In this document: piece by piece, positions 17,473 through 25,351 of the stretch
How positions within the stretch are numbered: the first letter of the stretch is position 1
Layout of the letters: every line of letters starts with the position of its first letter
Source: JACCTH01 sp050741915
GTDB lineage: Bacteria; Actinomycetota; Acidimicrobiia; Spongiisociales; ZC4RG35
Direction: 5' to 3'
DNA: 43,622 nt
Assembly: GCA_050741915.1 (NCBI GenBank)
Contig: JBOGEX010000093.1
Coordinates: 1-43,622, forward strand
Notes under the pieces: generated by a model
What the model was told of the DNA's origin: nothing
Seen by the model: the letters and a program-made list of their open reading frames with translations, nothing else
Databases searched by the model: none
Translations under genes and position numbers: made by a program

Positions 17473-18090
17473 TTATTCAATTCTCAAAGGCGCTTCGTGT
17501 TCTTCGATCTCGACCAACTCCTCGTGTCCTCTCAGGATCGTGATCAACTTGACGACTTCCGCCAGAGCTTGAAGCAAAAGGATGACCATGATCACGGCGA
17601 TCAGAGTTTTGATCGGGTAATAGGGCAGCCCTCCTTCAGGAGAGGTTTCGCCTATGCGCCACGAGGCACGGGCGGCCGGGTAGGAGATGTAGATGCCGAG
17701 GAAGGTGAAGGGGATCAGACCGACGAAGTGACCAACGAGGTCGATCCAGGCCTTGCGATGCTGGCTCTGCTTTGTGTACCAGAAGTCGACTCGCACATTG
17801 ATCTGGTGCTTGAGGACATACGGCAACACGAGCAAAAAAATCAGTCCGTATACGTACCACTGGGCTTCAATCACTTCGTTGGTGGTGAGCCGGGCTCCTA
17901 TCAACTCTCCGACGTAGCGCAGGATCACGTTGCCGAAACCGATGACCACAAGGATCGGGACGAGGTAGAGCGCTGCAATTCCCAGCCACTCTGACAATCG
18001 ATCCATCGTCCGTTGAAAACCTTGGGCGGCTCGCATGAGGGGTCCGACCGGTCGATCACCCCTCGCTCGACTATCGGCAGTAGCGGTCAC
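17473..18090 (-). CDS. dctQ: TRAP transporter small permease subunit (DctQ)
   Basis: A 205-residue membrane protein with four hydrophobic segments (WLGIAALYLVPILVVIGFGN, then WYVYGLIFLLVLPYV, IDLVGHFVGLIPFTFLGIYI and IKTLIAVIMVILLLQALAEV). The INVRVDFW motif after the second segment is characteristic of DctQ. It partners DctM and helps dock the binding protein. The GTG at 18088-18090 is preceded by AAAGGAGG and is preferred over the upstream frame to 18201, which would overlap trmL by about 70 bases. The 37-base gap to trmL suggests the transport genes may be co-transcribed with trmL and the M20 peptidase gene. Confidence 0.88.
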   Translation of the reverse strand: MTATADSRARGDRPVGPLMRAAQGFQRTMDRLSEWLGIAALYLVPILVVIGFGNVILRYVGELIGARLTTNEVIEAQWYVYGLIFLLVLPYVLKHQINVRVDFWYTKQSQHRKAWIDLVGHFVGLIPFTFLGIYISYPAARASWRIGETSPEGGLPYYPIKTLIAVIMVILLLQALAEVVKLITILRGHEELVEIEEHEAPLRIE

Positions 18091-18127
18091 ACCCCTCCTT
18101 TCAGCGCCTGGCGCCGAGCATAAACCA

Positions 18128-18604
18128 TCACCCCGGCGAGCGGTCGACGATCGCAAAGGAGTTCTGGCGCCACGCCTCGTACACCACAATGGCGGCGGCA
18201 TTGGCGAGATTGAGACTGCGTACGCCCGGCTGCATCGGAATGTTGATCACCTCGGTGACAAACGATGCGCTCATCACATCGTCGGGAAGGCCAGCCGACT
18301 CCGGTCCCAAAAGGAGGCTGTCGTCTTCTTCGAAGTCGACTTCGGCGTATGTCTTATGACCCTTATTGGAGAGAGCGAAGACTCGGCGGGGCCTGGCATC
18401 TCGAAGCCACCCCGCCAGGTCTCGGTGGGTGACGACTACGGCCCGGTCGCGATAGTCCATCCCTGCCCGGCGAAGCTTCCGGTCATCGAGGGTGAACCCG
18501 AGCGGCTCGATGAGATGGAGTCGGCAGCCCACGTTGGCCGCCAGCCTCATGCAGGCGCCGGTATTGGGGGCGATCTCGGGCCGATAGAGAACCAGGTTGA
18601 ACAG
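18128..18604 (-). CDS. trmL: tRNA (cytidine/uridine-34 2'-O)-methyltransferase, CTG start
   Basis: A SpoU/TrmH-type (SPOUT) methyltransferase of 158 residues that methylates the ribose of the tRNA wobble base, using S-adenosylmethionine. The family N-terminus reads FNLVLYRPEIAPNTG and the C-terminal knot segments LLLGPESAGLP and IPMQPGVRSLNLANAAAIVVYE bind the cofactor. An ATG at 18550 would delete the essential first strand and the PEIAPNTG motif. The only in-frame codon that restores it is CTG at 18602-18604, between the M20 stop (18614-18616) and the FNLVLY codons, with GAAGG six bases before it. I therefore infer a CTG start coupled to the M20 gene. Confidence 0.85.
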   Translation of the reverse strand: MFNLVLYRPEIAPNTGACMRLAANVGCRLHLIEPLGFTLDDRKLRRAGMDYRDRAVVVTHRDLAGWLRDARPRRVFALSNKGHKTYAEVDFEEDDSLLLGPESAGLPDDVMSASFVTEVINIPMQPGVRSLNLANAAAIVVYEAWRQNSFAIVDRSPG

Positions 18605-18613
18605 TCTGCGCCT

Positions 18614-19948
18614 TCAGCCGGCCAGCAATCGCAGGGCGACGGCCTCTGCGAGGATCGACTTCTCCAGATCCCCGAGGTGCTGGCTCTCGTTGGGTCCGTG
18701 AAAGGCAGAGGTGGGATCGCCGGCGCCGATCAGGATTACGGGAGCACCTGGCATCTGGGCCGAGAACGCGGCCACGAAGGGAATCGAGCCCCCGGATCCC
18801 ATTTCCACCGGGGGGGTATCCCAGACGGTTTCCATTGCCTTCCGGAAGGCCTCGAAGGCCGGGGCATCCGTGGCGAGGGCGAAGGCATCGCCGAATCCAT
18901 CGGAACGCACTGTCAGTTCCGCTCCCCAGGGGACGTTGGCCTCCAGATGGCGGCGCAGCGCCTCCTCGGCCGCTTTCCCATCTTGCCCAGGAGCGAACCG
19001 CATCGAAACTTTGGCCGCGGCCACGGGAACCAGTTGGTTGATCGCCTCGGAGATGGCCGGAGCATCGATCGCCAGCACCGAGATGGCGGGCTTCGACCAC
19101 ATCCGGCTGGTCCACCCGCCGTCTCCGATCGCCTTCAACCCGGTAACAGTTCCTGCCTGTTGCCTGACTTCGTCCTCGGTGAGGTCGAGAGGGTCGCTCT
19201 CGTAGGCAACGAGTCCGGGGACTGCGACATTGCCGCCCTCGTCGTGAAGCGTGGCGAGCAATCGACATAGGGTCGTGATGGCGTCGGGAAAGGCTCCGCC
19301 GAACTGCCCGGAGTGGACGGCCGAGTTGAGCGTCCGGACTTCGACGATGCAGGCAGTGATGCCTCGCAACGATGTGGTGATGGCCGGTACTCCCACCCGC
19401 CAGGTCCCGGCGTCAGCGATGACGATGACGTCCGATCGAAGAAGCGACGAGTACTCATCGAGGAACGCGGTTAGATGGCTCGAGCCAACCTCTTCTTCCC
19501 CCTCGAAGAAGAACTTCACCCCGACCGGGGGCTTTCCAGCAAAAGCTCGCAGCATCCCCAGGTGCATGACGACGCCCGACTTGTCGTCGGACGAGCCCCG
19601 ACCGTAGAGCCGACCGTCGCGTTCGAACGGCTCAAAAGGCCCGCTTTGCCATTCCGCGGACGGTCCCGGCGGTTGGACGTCGTGGTGGGCATAAAGCAGC
19701 ACCGTTGGCGAACCGGGTGGACCTTCGGCCTCCCCATAGACGGCGGGATGGGCGCCGTCGAGCTCCAGTAGCTGGACGCGTTCGGCGCCGGTCTCCGTGA
19801 GCAGCCGGGCCACAGCCTCGGCAGAGCGTCGGACCTCCTCTGCGGGATAGGACGAGGCGCTCACGGATGGAATCCGGACCAGGTCAGCGAGAGTCTCCTT
19901 CATATGCGGAAAGTCGTCGGCGACAGCTTTACGTAGGTCTTCATGCAT
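18614..19948 (-). CDS. M20-family dipeptidase/metallopeptidase
   Basis: A 444-residue cytoplasmic zinc peptidase of the M20 family (carnosinase/PepV-like dipeptidases). Metal ligands and catalytic residues fit: LLYAHHDVQPPG, GRGSSDDKSGVVMH and EGEEEVGSSH, with a lid dimerisation domain (NSAVHSGQFGGAFPDA) in the middle and the late HGPNES histidine. It probably cleaves dipeptides or N-acylated amino acids. The ATG at 19946-19948 gives the standard N-terminus for the family. It is divergent from the acyl-CoA dehydrogenase gene with only 37 bases between the starts, so promoters overlap. trmL follows nine bases after its stop. Confidence 0.9.
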   Translation of the reverse strand: MHEDLRKAVADDFPHMKETLADLVRIPSVSASSYPAEEVRRSAEAVARLLTETGAERVQLLELDGAHPAVYGEAEGPPGSPTVLLYAHHDVQPPGPSAEWQSGPFEPFERDGRLYGRGSSDDKSGVVMHLGMLRAFAGKPPVGVKFFFEGEEEVGSSHLTAFLDEYSSLLRSDVIVIADAGTWRVGVPAITTSLRGITACIVEVRTLNSAVHSGQFGGAFPDAITTLCRLLATLHDEGGNVAVPGLVAYESDPLDLTEDEVRQQAGTVTGLKAIGDGGWTSRMWSKPAISVLAIDAPAISEAINQLVPVAAAKVSMRFAPGQDGKAAEEALRRHLEANVPWGAELTVRSDGFGDAFALATDAPAFEAFRKAMETVWDTPPVEMGSGGSIPFVAAFSAQMPGAPVILIGAGDPTSAFHGPNESQHLGDLEKSILAEAVALRLLAG

Positions 19949-19985
19949 GGTCCGGAGCGTAATCTCAGGTGTAGGGTCGGGCCCG

Positions 19986-21197
19986 ATGGACTTCGCCTAC
20001 AGCCCTCGCACCGAGGAGCTCCGAGCACGGTTGGGAGCCTTCATGGACGAGAAGGTCTTTCCGGCCGAGGCCACGTACCGCCAACAGATGGCGGAAAGCG
20101 GTGATCCCAATTTTTTCCCTCCGATCATCGACGAACTCAAGGCCGAGGCTCGAACACGGGATCTCTGGAATCTCTTCCTCCCCGAGGAGAGCGGGCTCTC
20201 GGTATCCGAGTACGCCCCGCTGGCCGAGGTCACCGGTTGGAGTCCTCACCTTGCCCCGGAGGCGATCAACTGCTCCGCCCCCGATACGGGAAACATGGAG
20301 ATCCTGCATATGTTCGGCACCCCGGAGCAGAAGGAGCGGTGGCTCGCCCCGCTCTTGGCCGGAGAGATCAGATCCTGCTTCTCGATGACCGAACCCGACG
20401 TGGCCTCCTCGGATGCCACCAACATCCGGACCCGTATTGAGCGCGATGGCGCGGATTACGTCATCACGGGCCGCAAGTGGTTCTCATCCGGCGCCGCCTC
20501 CCCGCGCTGCAAGGTGGCGATCGTGATGGGGGTCACGAACCCAGATGCCGACCCTCATCACCGACAGAGCATGATCCTCGTGCCCTTCGACAGCCGCGGC
20601 GTGATGCTGGAGCGACAACCCACCGTGTTCGGCTACCACGACCGGGGGGCTCACCCGGTGGTCCTCTATGACGGGGTGCGGGTGCCAGCCAGCAATCTGC
20701 TCGGCGAAGAAGGGGGAGGCTTTGCCATCGCCCAAGCTCGGCTCGGACCCGGTCGGATCCATCACTGCATGCGTGCCATCGGCGCGGCCGAACGGTGCTT
20801 TGAGATGATGTGCCGGCGGGCCAAGGGCAGAGTCGCGTTTGGCAAGACGATTGCCGAACAGGGTGTGGTCCAGGAGTGGATTGCCGACGCACGAATGCGC
20901 ATCGAACAGGCGCGTTTATTGGTGCTGAAAACCGCCTGGCTGATCGATCGATTTGGAGTCAAAGGGGCCCGCACCGAAATCGCAGCTATCAAGGTGGTGG
21001 CGCCGGAGGTCCTCACCTTCGTCGCCGACCGGGCCATGCAGACCTTTGGCGCGGCTGGTTTCACCGACGATTTCCCCCTGGCCGGGCTGTGGTCGATGGG
21101 CCGCTGGCTCCAAATCGCCGATGGTCCGGACGAGGTCCATCGAAGATCGGTCGCCCGGGCCGAGTTGGGCCGTTTTGAACCTGGATTTACCGGGTAA
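19986..21197 (+). CDS. Acyl-CoA dehydrogenase (ACAD10/11-like)
   Basis: A 403-residue flavoprotein that oxidises acyl-CoA thioesters at the alpha-beta bond. Family signatures are CFSMTEPDVASSDATNI (FAD/substrate loop), GRKWFSSGA, GPGRIHHCMRAIGAAERCFEMM and the C-terminal ADGPDEVHRRSVARAEL. The ADGPDEVH ending is typical of the ACAD10/11 branch; where short- and medium-chain enzymes have the catalytic Glu, this branch shows Asp (inference by alignment to YEGTxEIQ). The ATG at 19986 is chosen because it begins the usual MDFAYSPRTEEL. The substrate is not evident from neighbours. Confidence 0.88.
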   Translation: MDFAYSPRTEELRARLGAFMDEKVFPAEATYRQQMAESGDPNFFPPIIDELKAEARTRDLWNLFLPEESGLSVSEYAPLAEVTGWSPHLAPEAINCSAPDTGNMEILHMFGTPEQKERWLAPLLAGEIRSCFSMTEPDVASSDATNIRTRIERDGADYVITGRKWFSSGAASPRCKVAIVMGVTNPDADPHHRQSMILVPFDSRGVMLERQPTVFGYHDRGAHPVVLYDGVRVPASNLLGEEGGGFAIAQARLGPGRIHHCMRAIGAAERCFEMMCRRAKGRVAFGKTIAEQGVVQEWIADARMRIEQARLLVLKTAWLIDRFGVKGARTEIAAIKVVAPEVLTFVADRAMQTFGAAGFTDDFPLAGLWSMGRWLQIADGPDEVHRRSVARAELGRFEPGFTG

Positions 21198-21219
21198 GAA
21201 AAGTTGGAACGAAAACCCC

Positions 21220-21249
21220 TTGACAAGCGTTTTAGCTTCCCTCATAGAT
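21220..21249 (+). promoter_or_regulatory. whiB promoter
   Basis: TTGACA at 21220-21225 and ATAGAT at 21244-21249 are separated by 18 bases; the overlapping TAGATA at 19 bases is an alternative. The element lies 21 bases upstream of the whiB ATG, giving a very short or no leader. It is a good match to housekeeping sigma-factor promoters. Confidence 0.55.
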
Positions 21250-21270
21250 AAACGATCTAACGAAACCAAA

Positions 21271-21546
21271 ATGACTGCCCGTCCAATCACCATCGAGACC
21301 GAGCTCGCCTCCTGGCGGGATGATGCCGCGTGCATCGATTCCGAGATCGACTTCTTCCCCAATCCTGAGGACGTGTCGGCGATTGGCGCCGCCAAGGAGG
21401 TCTGCTCGACTTGCCCGGTGGCCGATGAGTGCCTCACCTACGCCATCGACACCCGCCAGGGCGAAGGAATCTGGGGCGGGCACACCGCCAAAGAGCGGGT
21501 GAAGATTCGCCGGAAGTGGGCCGAGCAGGTAAGGCGAGCCAGCTGA
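21271..21546 (+). CDS. WhiB-family iron-sulfur transcription factor
   Basis: A 91-residue WhiB-like protein, a family confined to actinobacteria and their phages, which binds a [4Fe-4S] cluster and sigma factor region 4. The cluster cysteines are Cys21, Cys45, Cys48 and Cys54 (C...CxxC-x5-C). GIWGG at 66-70 is the conserved turn, and the basic C-terminus (KERVKIRRKWAEQVRR) would bind DNA. The ATG at 21271 lies just downstream of a strong-looking promoter, with little room for a Shine-Dalgarno sequence, suggesting a leaderless or near-leaderless mRNA. Which WhiB subfamily it belongs to cannot be decided by eye. Confidence 0.93.
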   Translation: MTARPITIETELASWRDDAACIDSEIDFFPNPEDVSAIGAAKEVCSTCPVADECLTYAIDTRQGEGIWGGHTAKERVKIRRKWAEQVRRAS

Positions 21547-21561
21547 CGCGAACCCAGGGTT

Positions 21562-21586
21562 GGTAAGGCGGTTGTACAGCCTTACC
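21562..21586. terminator. Perfect 8-bp inverted repeat after whiB
   Basis: GGTAAGGC (21562-21569) and GCCTTACC (21579-21586) form a perfect 8-bp stem with a 9-nt loop in the 67-base gap between whiB and the next gene. There is no T-run. It could be a terminator for whiB, an mRNA stabiliser, or an operator for the downstream gene. Confidence 0.45.
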
Positions 21587-21613
21587 AGTCCCCAGAACGG
21601 CTAAAACAAGAGC

Positions 21614-22813
21614 ATGCTCGACACGGAGGAACTGCGGAACGAATTTCCCGCGTTCGCTGGATCGCAGATCTACCTCGATGGACCAGCAGGCACCCAAACT
21701 CCTAACCGTGTGATCGAAGCCGTGGCAGCGGCCATGGGGTCGTCGATGTCGAACGTCGGAGGTGACTTCGCCAGTTCGCATCGATCCTCCGACCTGATGA
21801 GCCGAGCCCGACAGGCCGGGGCCGACCTCACCGGAGGGTTGCCAGAGGAGATCGTCTTCGGCGCCAATATGACGTCGCTGACCTTTGCCCTCAGTCGGGC
21901 GCTAGCAGAAGGGTGGAACGAAGGCGATCGGATCGTCCTCTCCGCCCTCGACCACGACGCCAACGTCACCCCTTGGGTGCTGGCGGCGCGGGCGCGGGGT
22001 GTCGATGTTTTATTCGCCGAACTGAGAGACGACTCCTCGCTCGACCTCGATCATCTCGAGTCGATTGTCGACGAGCGCACCCGTCTCGTGGCAGTGACCG
22101 GCTGTTCCAACGCCTTCGGAACCTTGGTCGACGTGTCCCGGGTCTCGGCCGCTGCAGCTCGAGCCGGTGCTCTCAGCTATATCGACGCCGTCCATCTCGC
22201 TCCTCATCACTACCTCGACATCGAGGCGATCGGCTGCGACTTCCTCGTTTGCTCCGCCTACAAGTTCTTTGGTCCGCATGTCGGGGTCCTCTGGGGTCGG
22301 CGCGCTCATCTCTCCCGGCTGCCGGCGTTCAAGGTCCGACCCGCCCCCGATTTGGGACCTGCCCGCTGGGAAACGGGAACGCCGCCCTTCGAGCTCTTGG
22401 CAGGGTTCATTGCGGCGGTCGACTACCTCGCATCGTTGGGCTGGGGCGGCGATCGCCGGGGGGCGCTCGAATCGGCTTTCCGGGAGATTCGTGAGCAGGA
22501 GACACTTTTGGGCGAGCGTTTCCTGGCCGGGCTGCCTGACGGTGTCATAGTCGTCGGAGCGCCGACTATGGAGGGAAGGGTTTCCACGTTTGCGATGGAT
22601 GTCGCCGGGGCTCCAGCTCCGGAGGTCTCGAAGCGACTGGCCGAGGAAGGAATCGCCACCTGGGCAGGTCACTACTACGCCATCGAACCGATGCGCCGGC
22701 TCGGCTATTTGGATCAAGGGGGCCTGACCCGAGTCGGGTTCTTGCACGTCAATACCACGAGCGAAGTCGACGCCGTCTTGGAAGGACTGGCCCAGATAGC
22801 GGGAGCCCAATAA
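21614..22813 (+). CDS. Cysteine-desulfurase-like PLP enzyme (class V aminotransferase)
   Basis: A 399-residue fold-type I PLP protein of the cysteine desulfurase-like group related to SufS/NifS and isopenicillin N epimerase. The N-terminus reads YLDGPAGTQTP, the PLP histidine/aspartate region reads SYIDAVHLAPH, and the internal aldimine lysine is Lys217 in CSAYKFFGPHVGVLWG. The C-terminal ARWETGTPPFELLAG segment is also typical. The active-site cysteine loop of true desulfurases is not obvious, so the reaction is uncertain. Eleven bases separate it from metY, another PLP enzyme of sulfur metabolism, so a role in sulfur amino acid chemistry is a reasonable inference. Confidence 0.82.
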   Translation: MLDTEELRNEFPAFAGSQIYLDGPAGTQTPNRVIEAVAAAMGSSMSNVGGDFASSHRSSDLMSRARQAGADLTGGLPEEIVFGANMTSLTFALSRALAEGWNEGDRIVLSALDHDANVTPWVLAARARGVDVLFAELRDDSSLDLDHLESIVDERTRLVAVTGCSNAFGTLVDVSRVSAAAARAGALSYIDAVHLAPHHYLDIEAIGCDFLVCSAYKFFGPHVGVLWGRRAHLSRLPAFKVRPAPDLGPARWETGTPPFELLAGFIAAVDYLASLGWGGDRRGALESAFREIREQETLLGERFLAGLPDGVIVVGAPTMEGRVSTFAMDVAGAPAPEVSKRLAEEGIATWAGHYYAIEPMRRLGYLDQGGLTRVGFLHVNTTSEVDAVLEGLAQIAGAQ

Positions 22814-22823
22814 TGGTGGACCA

Positions 22824-24080
22824 GTGAGCGACCACGGATTTGCGACCAGGGCCATCCACGCTGGGCAGCGTCCCGATCCCGAGACCGGGGCGCGGGCCAT
22901 GCCTATCTATGCCACGACGTCCTTTGTCTTCGAGGATGCCCAGTCTGCCGCCGACCTCTTTGCGCTCCAGACCTTCGGCAACATCTACACCCGCATCGGC
23001 AACCCCACCAACGCCGCCTTCGAAGAGAGGATGGCGTCGCTCGAGGGTGGGCTTGGTGCCCTCGCCACGAGCTCGGGACAGGCTGCCCAGCTGATCTCGA
23101 TTCTCACCTTGTGCCAGAAAGGCGACGAGATCGTTGCGGCCCGCAACCTCTATGGCGGGACGTTCACTCAGTTCGACGTCACCCTGCGAAGGATGGGGAT
23201 CGACGTCAATTTTGTCGACCCCTCTCCAGCGGCTTTTGCCCAAGCCATCACCGAGGGGACGAAGCTCCTCTATGGCGAGACGATCGGCAACCCCCGTGCC
23301 GAGGTCTTTGATATCGAAGGTGTGGCCAATGTCGCCCACGACCACGGGCTGCCGCTCGTGATCGACAACACCTTTGCCACCCCTTTCCTTTGTCGCCCCT
23401 TCGAATGGGGAGCCGACATCGTCGTTCACTCGGCGACCAAGTTTCTCGGCGGTCACGGGGTGGTCATCGGTGGTGTCATCGTCGAGTCGGGTCGATTCCC
23501 CTGGGACAATGGCAACTTTCCGCTCCTCGTCGACCCTTCTCCGGCCTACCACGGCCTGCGTTTCTGGGACAACTTCCGTGAGTATGGCTATTTGATGAAG
23601 GCCCGGACCGAGTTGCTCCGTGACGTCGGGGCGGCTCTTTCCCCTTTCAACGCTTTCTTGTTGTTGTTGGGTTTGGAAACTCTTCCCTTGCGGTTGGAGC
23701 GCCATGTCCAAAACGCCCGGACGGTGGCCGATCACCTCGCCAACCACCCGGCCGTAGCGTGGGTGAGCTATCCCGCTGCCGACGATGACATGGTCCAGAA
23801 GTACGTTCCCGCCGGGCCGGGGGCGGTGTTCACCTTCGGCGTCAAGGGAGGATTCGAGGCCGGCCGCCAGTTCATCGAGAAGGTCGAACTGGCGTCACAT
23901 CTCGCCAACGTGGGAGACGCCAAGACCCTCGTTATTCACCCCGCCTCCACCACCCATCAGCAGGTCCCCCCGGAAGAGCGCGTTGCCTCCGGAGTGGGCG
24001 ACGACATGATCAGGATTTCGGTGGGAATCGAAGATGTCGCTGACATCATCTCCGATCTCGACCAGGCCCTTGTGACGTGA
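22824..24080 (+). CDS. metY: O-acetylhomoserine sulfhydrylase
   Basis: A 418-residue Cys/Met-metabolism PLP enzyme that makes homocysteine from O-acetylhomoserine and sulfide. Seen: AIHAGQRPDPETGARAMPIYATTSFVF at the start, ATSSGQAA for the phosphate, VIDNTFATPFLCRP, and Lys206 in HSATKFLGGHG as the PLP lysine. The length (about 420-430 in MetY versus about 380-400 in MetB/MetZ) and the GGVIVESGRFPW segment favour MetY over cystathionine synthase. The GTG at 22824 gives the standard N-terminus. The stop overlaps the GTG of the CoA-binding protein by four bases. No SAM riboswitch or T-box is visible upstream. Confidence 0.92.
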   Translation: MSDHGFATRAIHAGQRPDPETGARAMPIYATTSFVFEDAQSAADLFALQTFGNIYTRIGNPTNAAFEERMASLEGGLGALATSSGQAAQLISILTLCQKGDEIVAARNLYGGTFTQFDVTLRRMGIDVNFVDPSPAAFAQAITEGTKLLYGETIGNPRAEVFDIEGVANVAHDHGLPLVIDNTFATPFLCRPFEWGADIVVHSATKFLGGHGVVIGGVIVESGRFPWDNGNFPLLVDPSPAYHGLRFWDNFREYGYLMKARTELLRDVGAALSPFNAFLLLLGLETLPLRLERHVQNARTVADHLANHPAVAWVSYPAADDDMVQKYVPAGPGAVFTFGVKGGFEAGRQFIEKVELASHLANVGDAKTLVIHPASTTHQQVPPEERVASGVGDDMIRISVGIEDVADIISDLDQALVT

Positions 24081-24550
24081 TTGCCGACGCTACGCCGCAG
24101 GAACGTCTCGAAATCCTTCGCAAGTCGCAGACGGTGGCTTTGGTGGGGGTCTCACCCAACCCGCTTCGGTCGTCGAACTTCGTCGCCACCTATCTCACCC
24201 GCACTCCCTACACGGTGTGGCCGGTCAACCCCCACGCCGACCTGGTCCTGGGCAGGAAGTCGTATGCCTCTTTAGCCGAATTGCCGGCAGCTCCTGACAT
24301 CGTCGATTGTTTCCGCAAGGCTTCCGAACTTCCCGCGGTGGTCAAGGAGGCGATCGCAGTGGGGGCCAAGGTTGTGTGGTTTCAGCTCGGTCTGCGCAAT
24401 GAGGAGGCGGCAGCAATGGCGGTCGAGGCCGGGTTGAAGGTAGTGCAGGACCGCTGTCTCAAGATCGAACACGCCCGCTTTGCCGGCGGGCTCCACCTCG
24501 CCGGTTTCGACACCGGTGTCATCTCGAGCAAACGCCGCCTGCCGGTTTAG
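24077..24550 (+). CDS. CoA-binding domain protein
   Basis: A 157-residue Rossmann-fold protein of the CoA_binding family, like the N-terminal domain of succinyl-CoA synthetase alpha. It carries VALVGVSPNPLRSSNFVA (CoA loop), VWPVNPHADLVLGRKSYASLAELP and VVWFQLGLRNEEAA, ending with the QDRCLKIEH motif. The exact role is unknown; members are often found next to MetY-type sulfhydrylases, as here with a four-base overlap (GTGA), which suggests a role tied to sulfur transfer or acyl-CoA sensing. The GTG at 24077 is set by that overlap. It ends just before a pair of palindromic repeats. Confidence 0.85.
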   Translation: MIADATPQERLEILRKSQTVALVGVSPNPLRSSNFVATYLTRTPYTVWPVNPHADLVLGRKSYASLAELPAAPDIVDCFRKASELPAVVKEAIAVGAKVVWFQLGLRNEEAAAMAVEAGLKVVQDRCLKIEHARFAGGLHLAGFDTGVISSKRRLPV

Positions 24551-24571
24551 GCGAAGCGAACCTCCCCACTT

Positions 24572-24614
24572 TTGTGAAGGTTTGCGCGGCTATGGGCCGC
24601 GCGAACCTTCACAA
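24572..24614. repeat. 43-nt palindromic repeat, copy 2a
   Basis: Arms TTGTGAAGGTTTGCGCGGC and GCCGCGCGAACCTTCACAA pair over 19 bp with one G-T wobble around the loop TATGG. It lies in the convergent gap between the CoA-binding protein gene and the dienelactone hydrolase remnant. Confidence 0.9.
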
Positions 24615-24632
24615 CTAACGCATGGCACCTTT

Positions 24633-24675
24633 CTGTGAAGTTCTTCGCGGCCCCCGGCCGCGAAGAACTTCACAG
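24633..24675. repeat. 43-nt palindromic repeat, copy 2b
   Basis: A perfect 20-bp stem (CTGTGAAGTTCTTCGCGGCC and its complement) with a CCC loop. It starts 61 bases after copy 2a with an 18-nt linker. Its inner arm (TTCTTCGCGG) differs from copy 2a (GTTTGCGCGG), showing two subtypes in one pair. Confidence 0.92.
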
Positions 24676-24698
24676 AGCGAGCGCTGAGCTACCCAGGT

Positions 24699-25177
24699 CT
24701 AGCGGCTGGCGAGAAAGTCGAGCACGCGCCGGGTCAACAGCGCGGCGGCATCTGCGTCGTAGGAAGGCAGGCTGGAGTCTGCGAAATAGTGCTGGTCGCC
24801 GGGGTATAGGAACAGCTCCGCCTCCTCGGTCGATTCGACCAGTGCGCGGGCGGCATCGAGGTCGCCCTCGTCGACAAAGAACGGATCGGAGTCCATGCCG
24901 TGGATCTGCACCGGCACGTCTGCGGGCCAGGAGGACCCGAACTCCGAGGTCGGCAGACAGGAGTAGAACAGCAGCGCCCCTCGCGCTCCTGGACGGGTCT
25001 GAGCCAGCTTCTGGGCGGGCAACACCCCGAGCGAAAAACCCGCGTATACGAGTTCGTCGGGGAGCTCGCCTGCGGCCCGCACCCCGCGCTCGATGACCTC
25101 GTCGAAGCCGACCTTCCCGGCATTTGCAACTCCTTCATCGATATTGCCGAAGGTGCGGCCCTCGAATAGGTCCGGCT
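24699..25177 (-). pseudogene. Dienelactone hydrolase-family protein, 5'-truncated
   Basis: This frame encodes about 158 residues of a dienelactone hydrolase-like alpha/beta hydrolase: PDLFEGRTF at the break, YAGFSLGVLPAQKLAQ with the nucleophile region (Ser where classical enzymes have Cys in GFCLGG), and HGMDSDPFFVDEGDLDAA. The end, YPGDQHYFADSSLPSYDADAA, carries the Asp/His part. The usual first 30 or so residues, containing the first strands of the fold, are missing. Upstream of about 25177 the frame continues to 25265 with unrelated, arginine-rich sequence. I infer that an insertion or deletion removed the 5' end, leaving an inactive gene. Confidence 0.75.
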
Positions 25178-25186
25178 CTAGACCGC

Positions 25187-25351
25187 GTGCGTTACGAGAA
25201 CCTCGCCGCTGTATCGTGGCCCGACTACGGCAATCTGACGATTTGGGAAAAAGGAGGCCGCTCATTGACTCTCCGCGAAGATTCCGCCACGAGCCTTATC
25301 CCGATTCACAACTACGTGCTGCAAAGGCTTCAAGAGGCAGACTCGCCATAA
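25187..25351 (+). CDS. Hypothetical small protein or gene fragment
   Basis: An open frame of 54 codons beginning GTG (VRYENLAAVSWPDYGNLTIW) and ending QRLQEADSP before a TAA. It starts almost exactly where similarity of the opposite-strand dienelactone hydrolase gene stops. The composition looks protein-like, but I do not recognise it. It may be the C-terminal piece of a gene brought in by the event that truncated the neighbour. No Shine-Dalgarno sequence is visible. Confidence 0.3.
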   Translation: MRYENLAAVSWPDYGNLTIWEKGGRSLTLREDSATSLIPIHNYVLQRLQEADSP

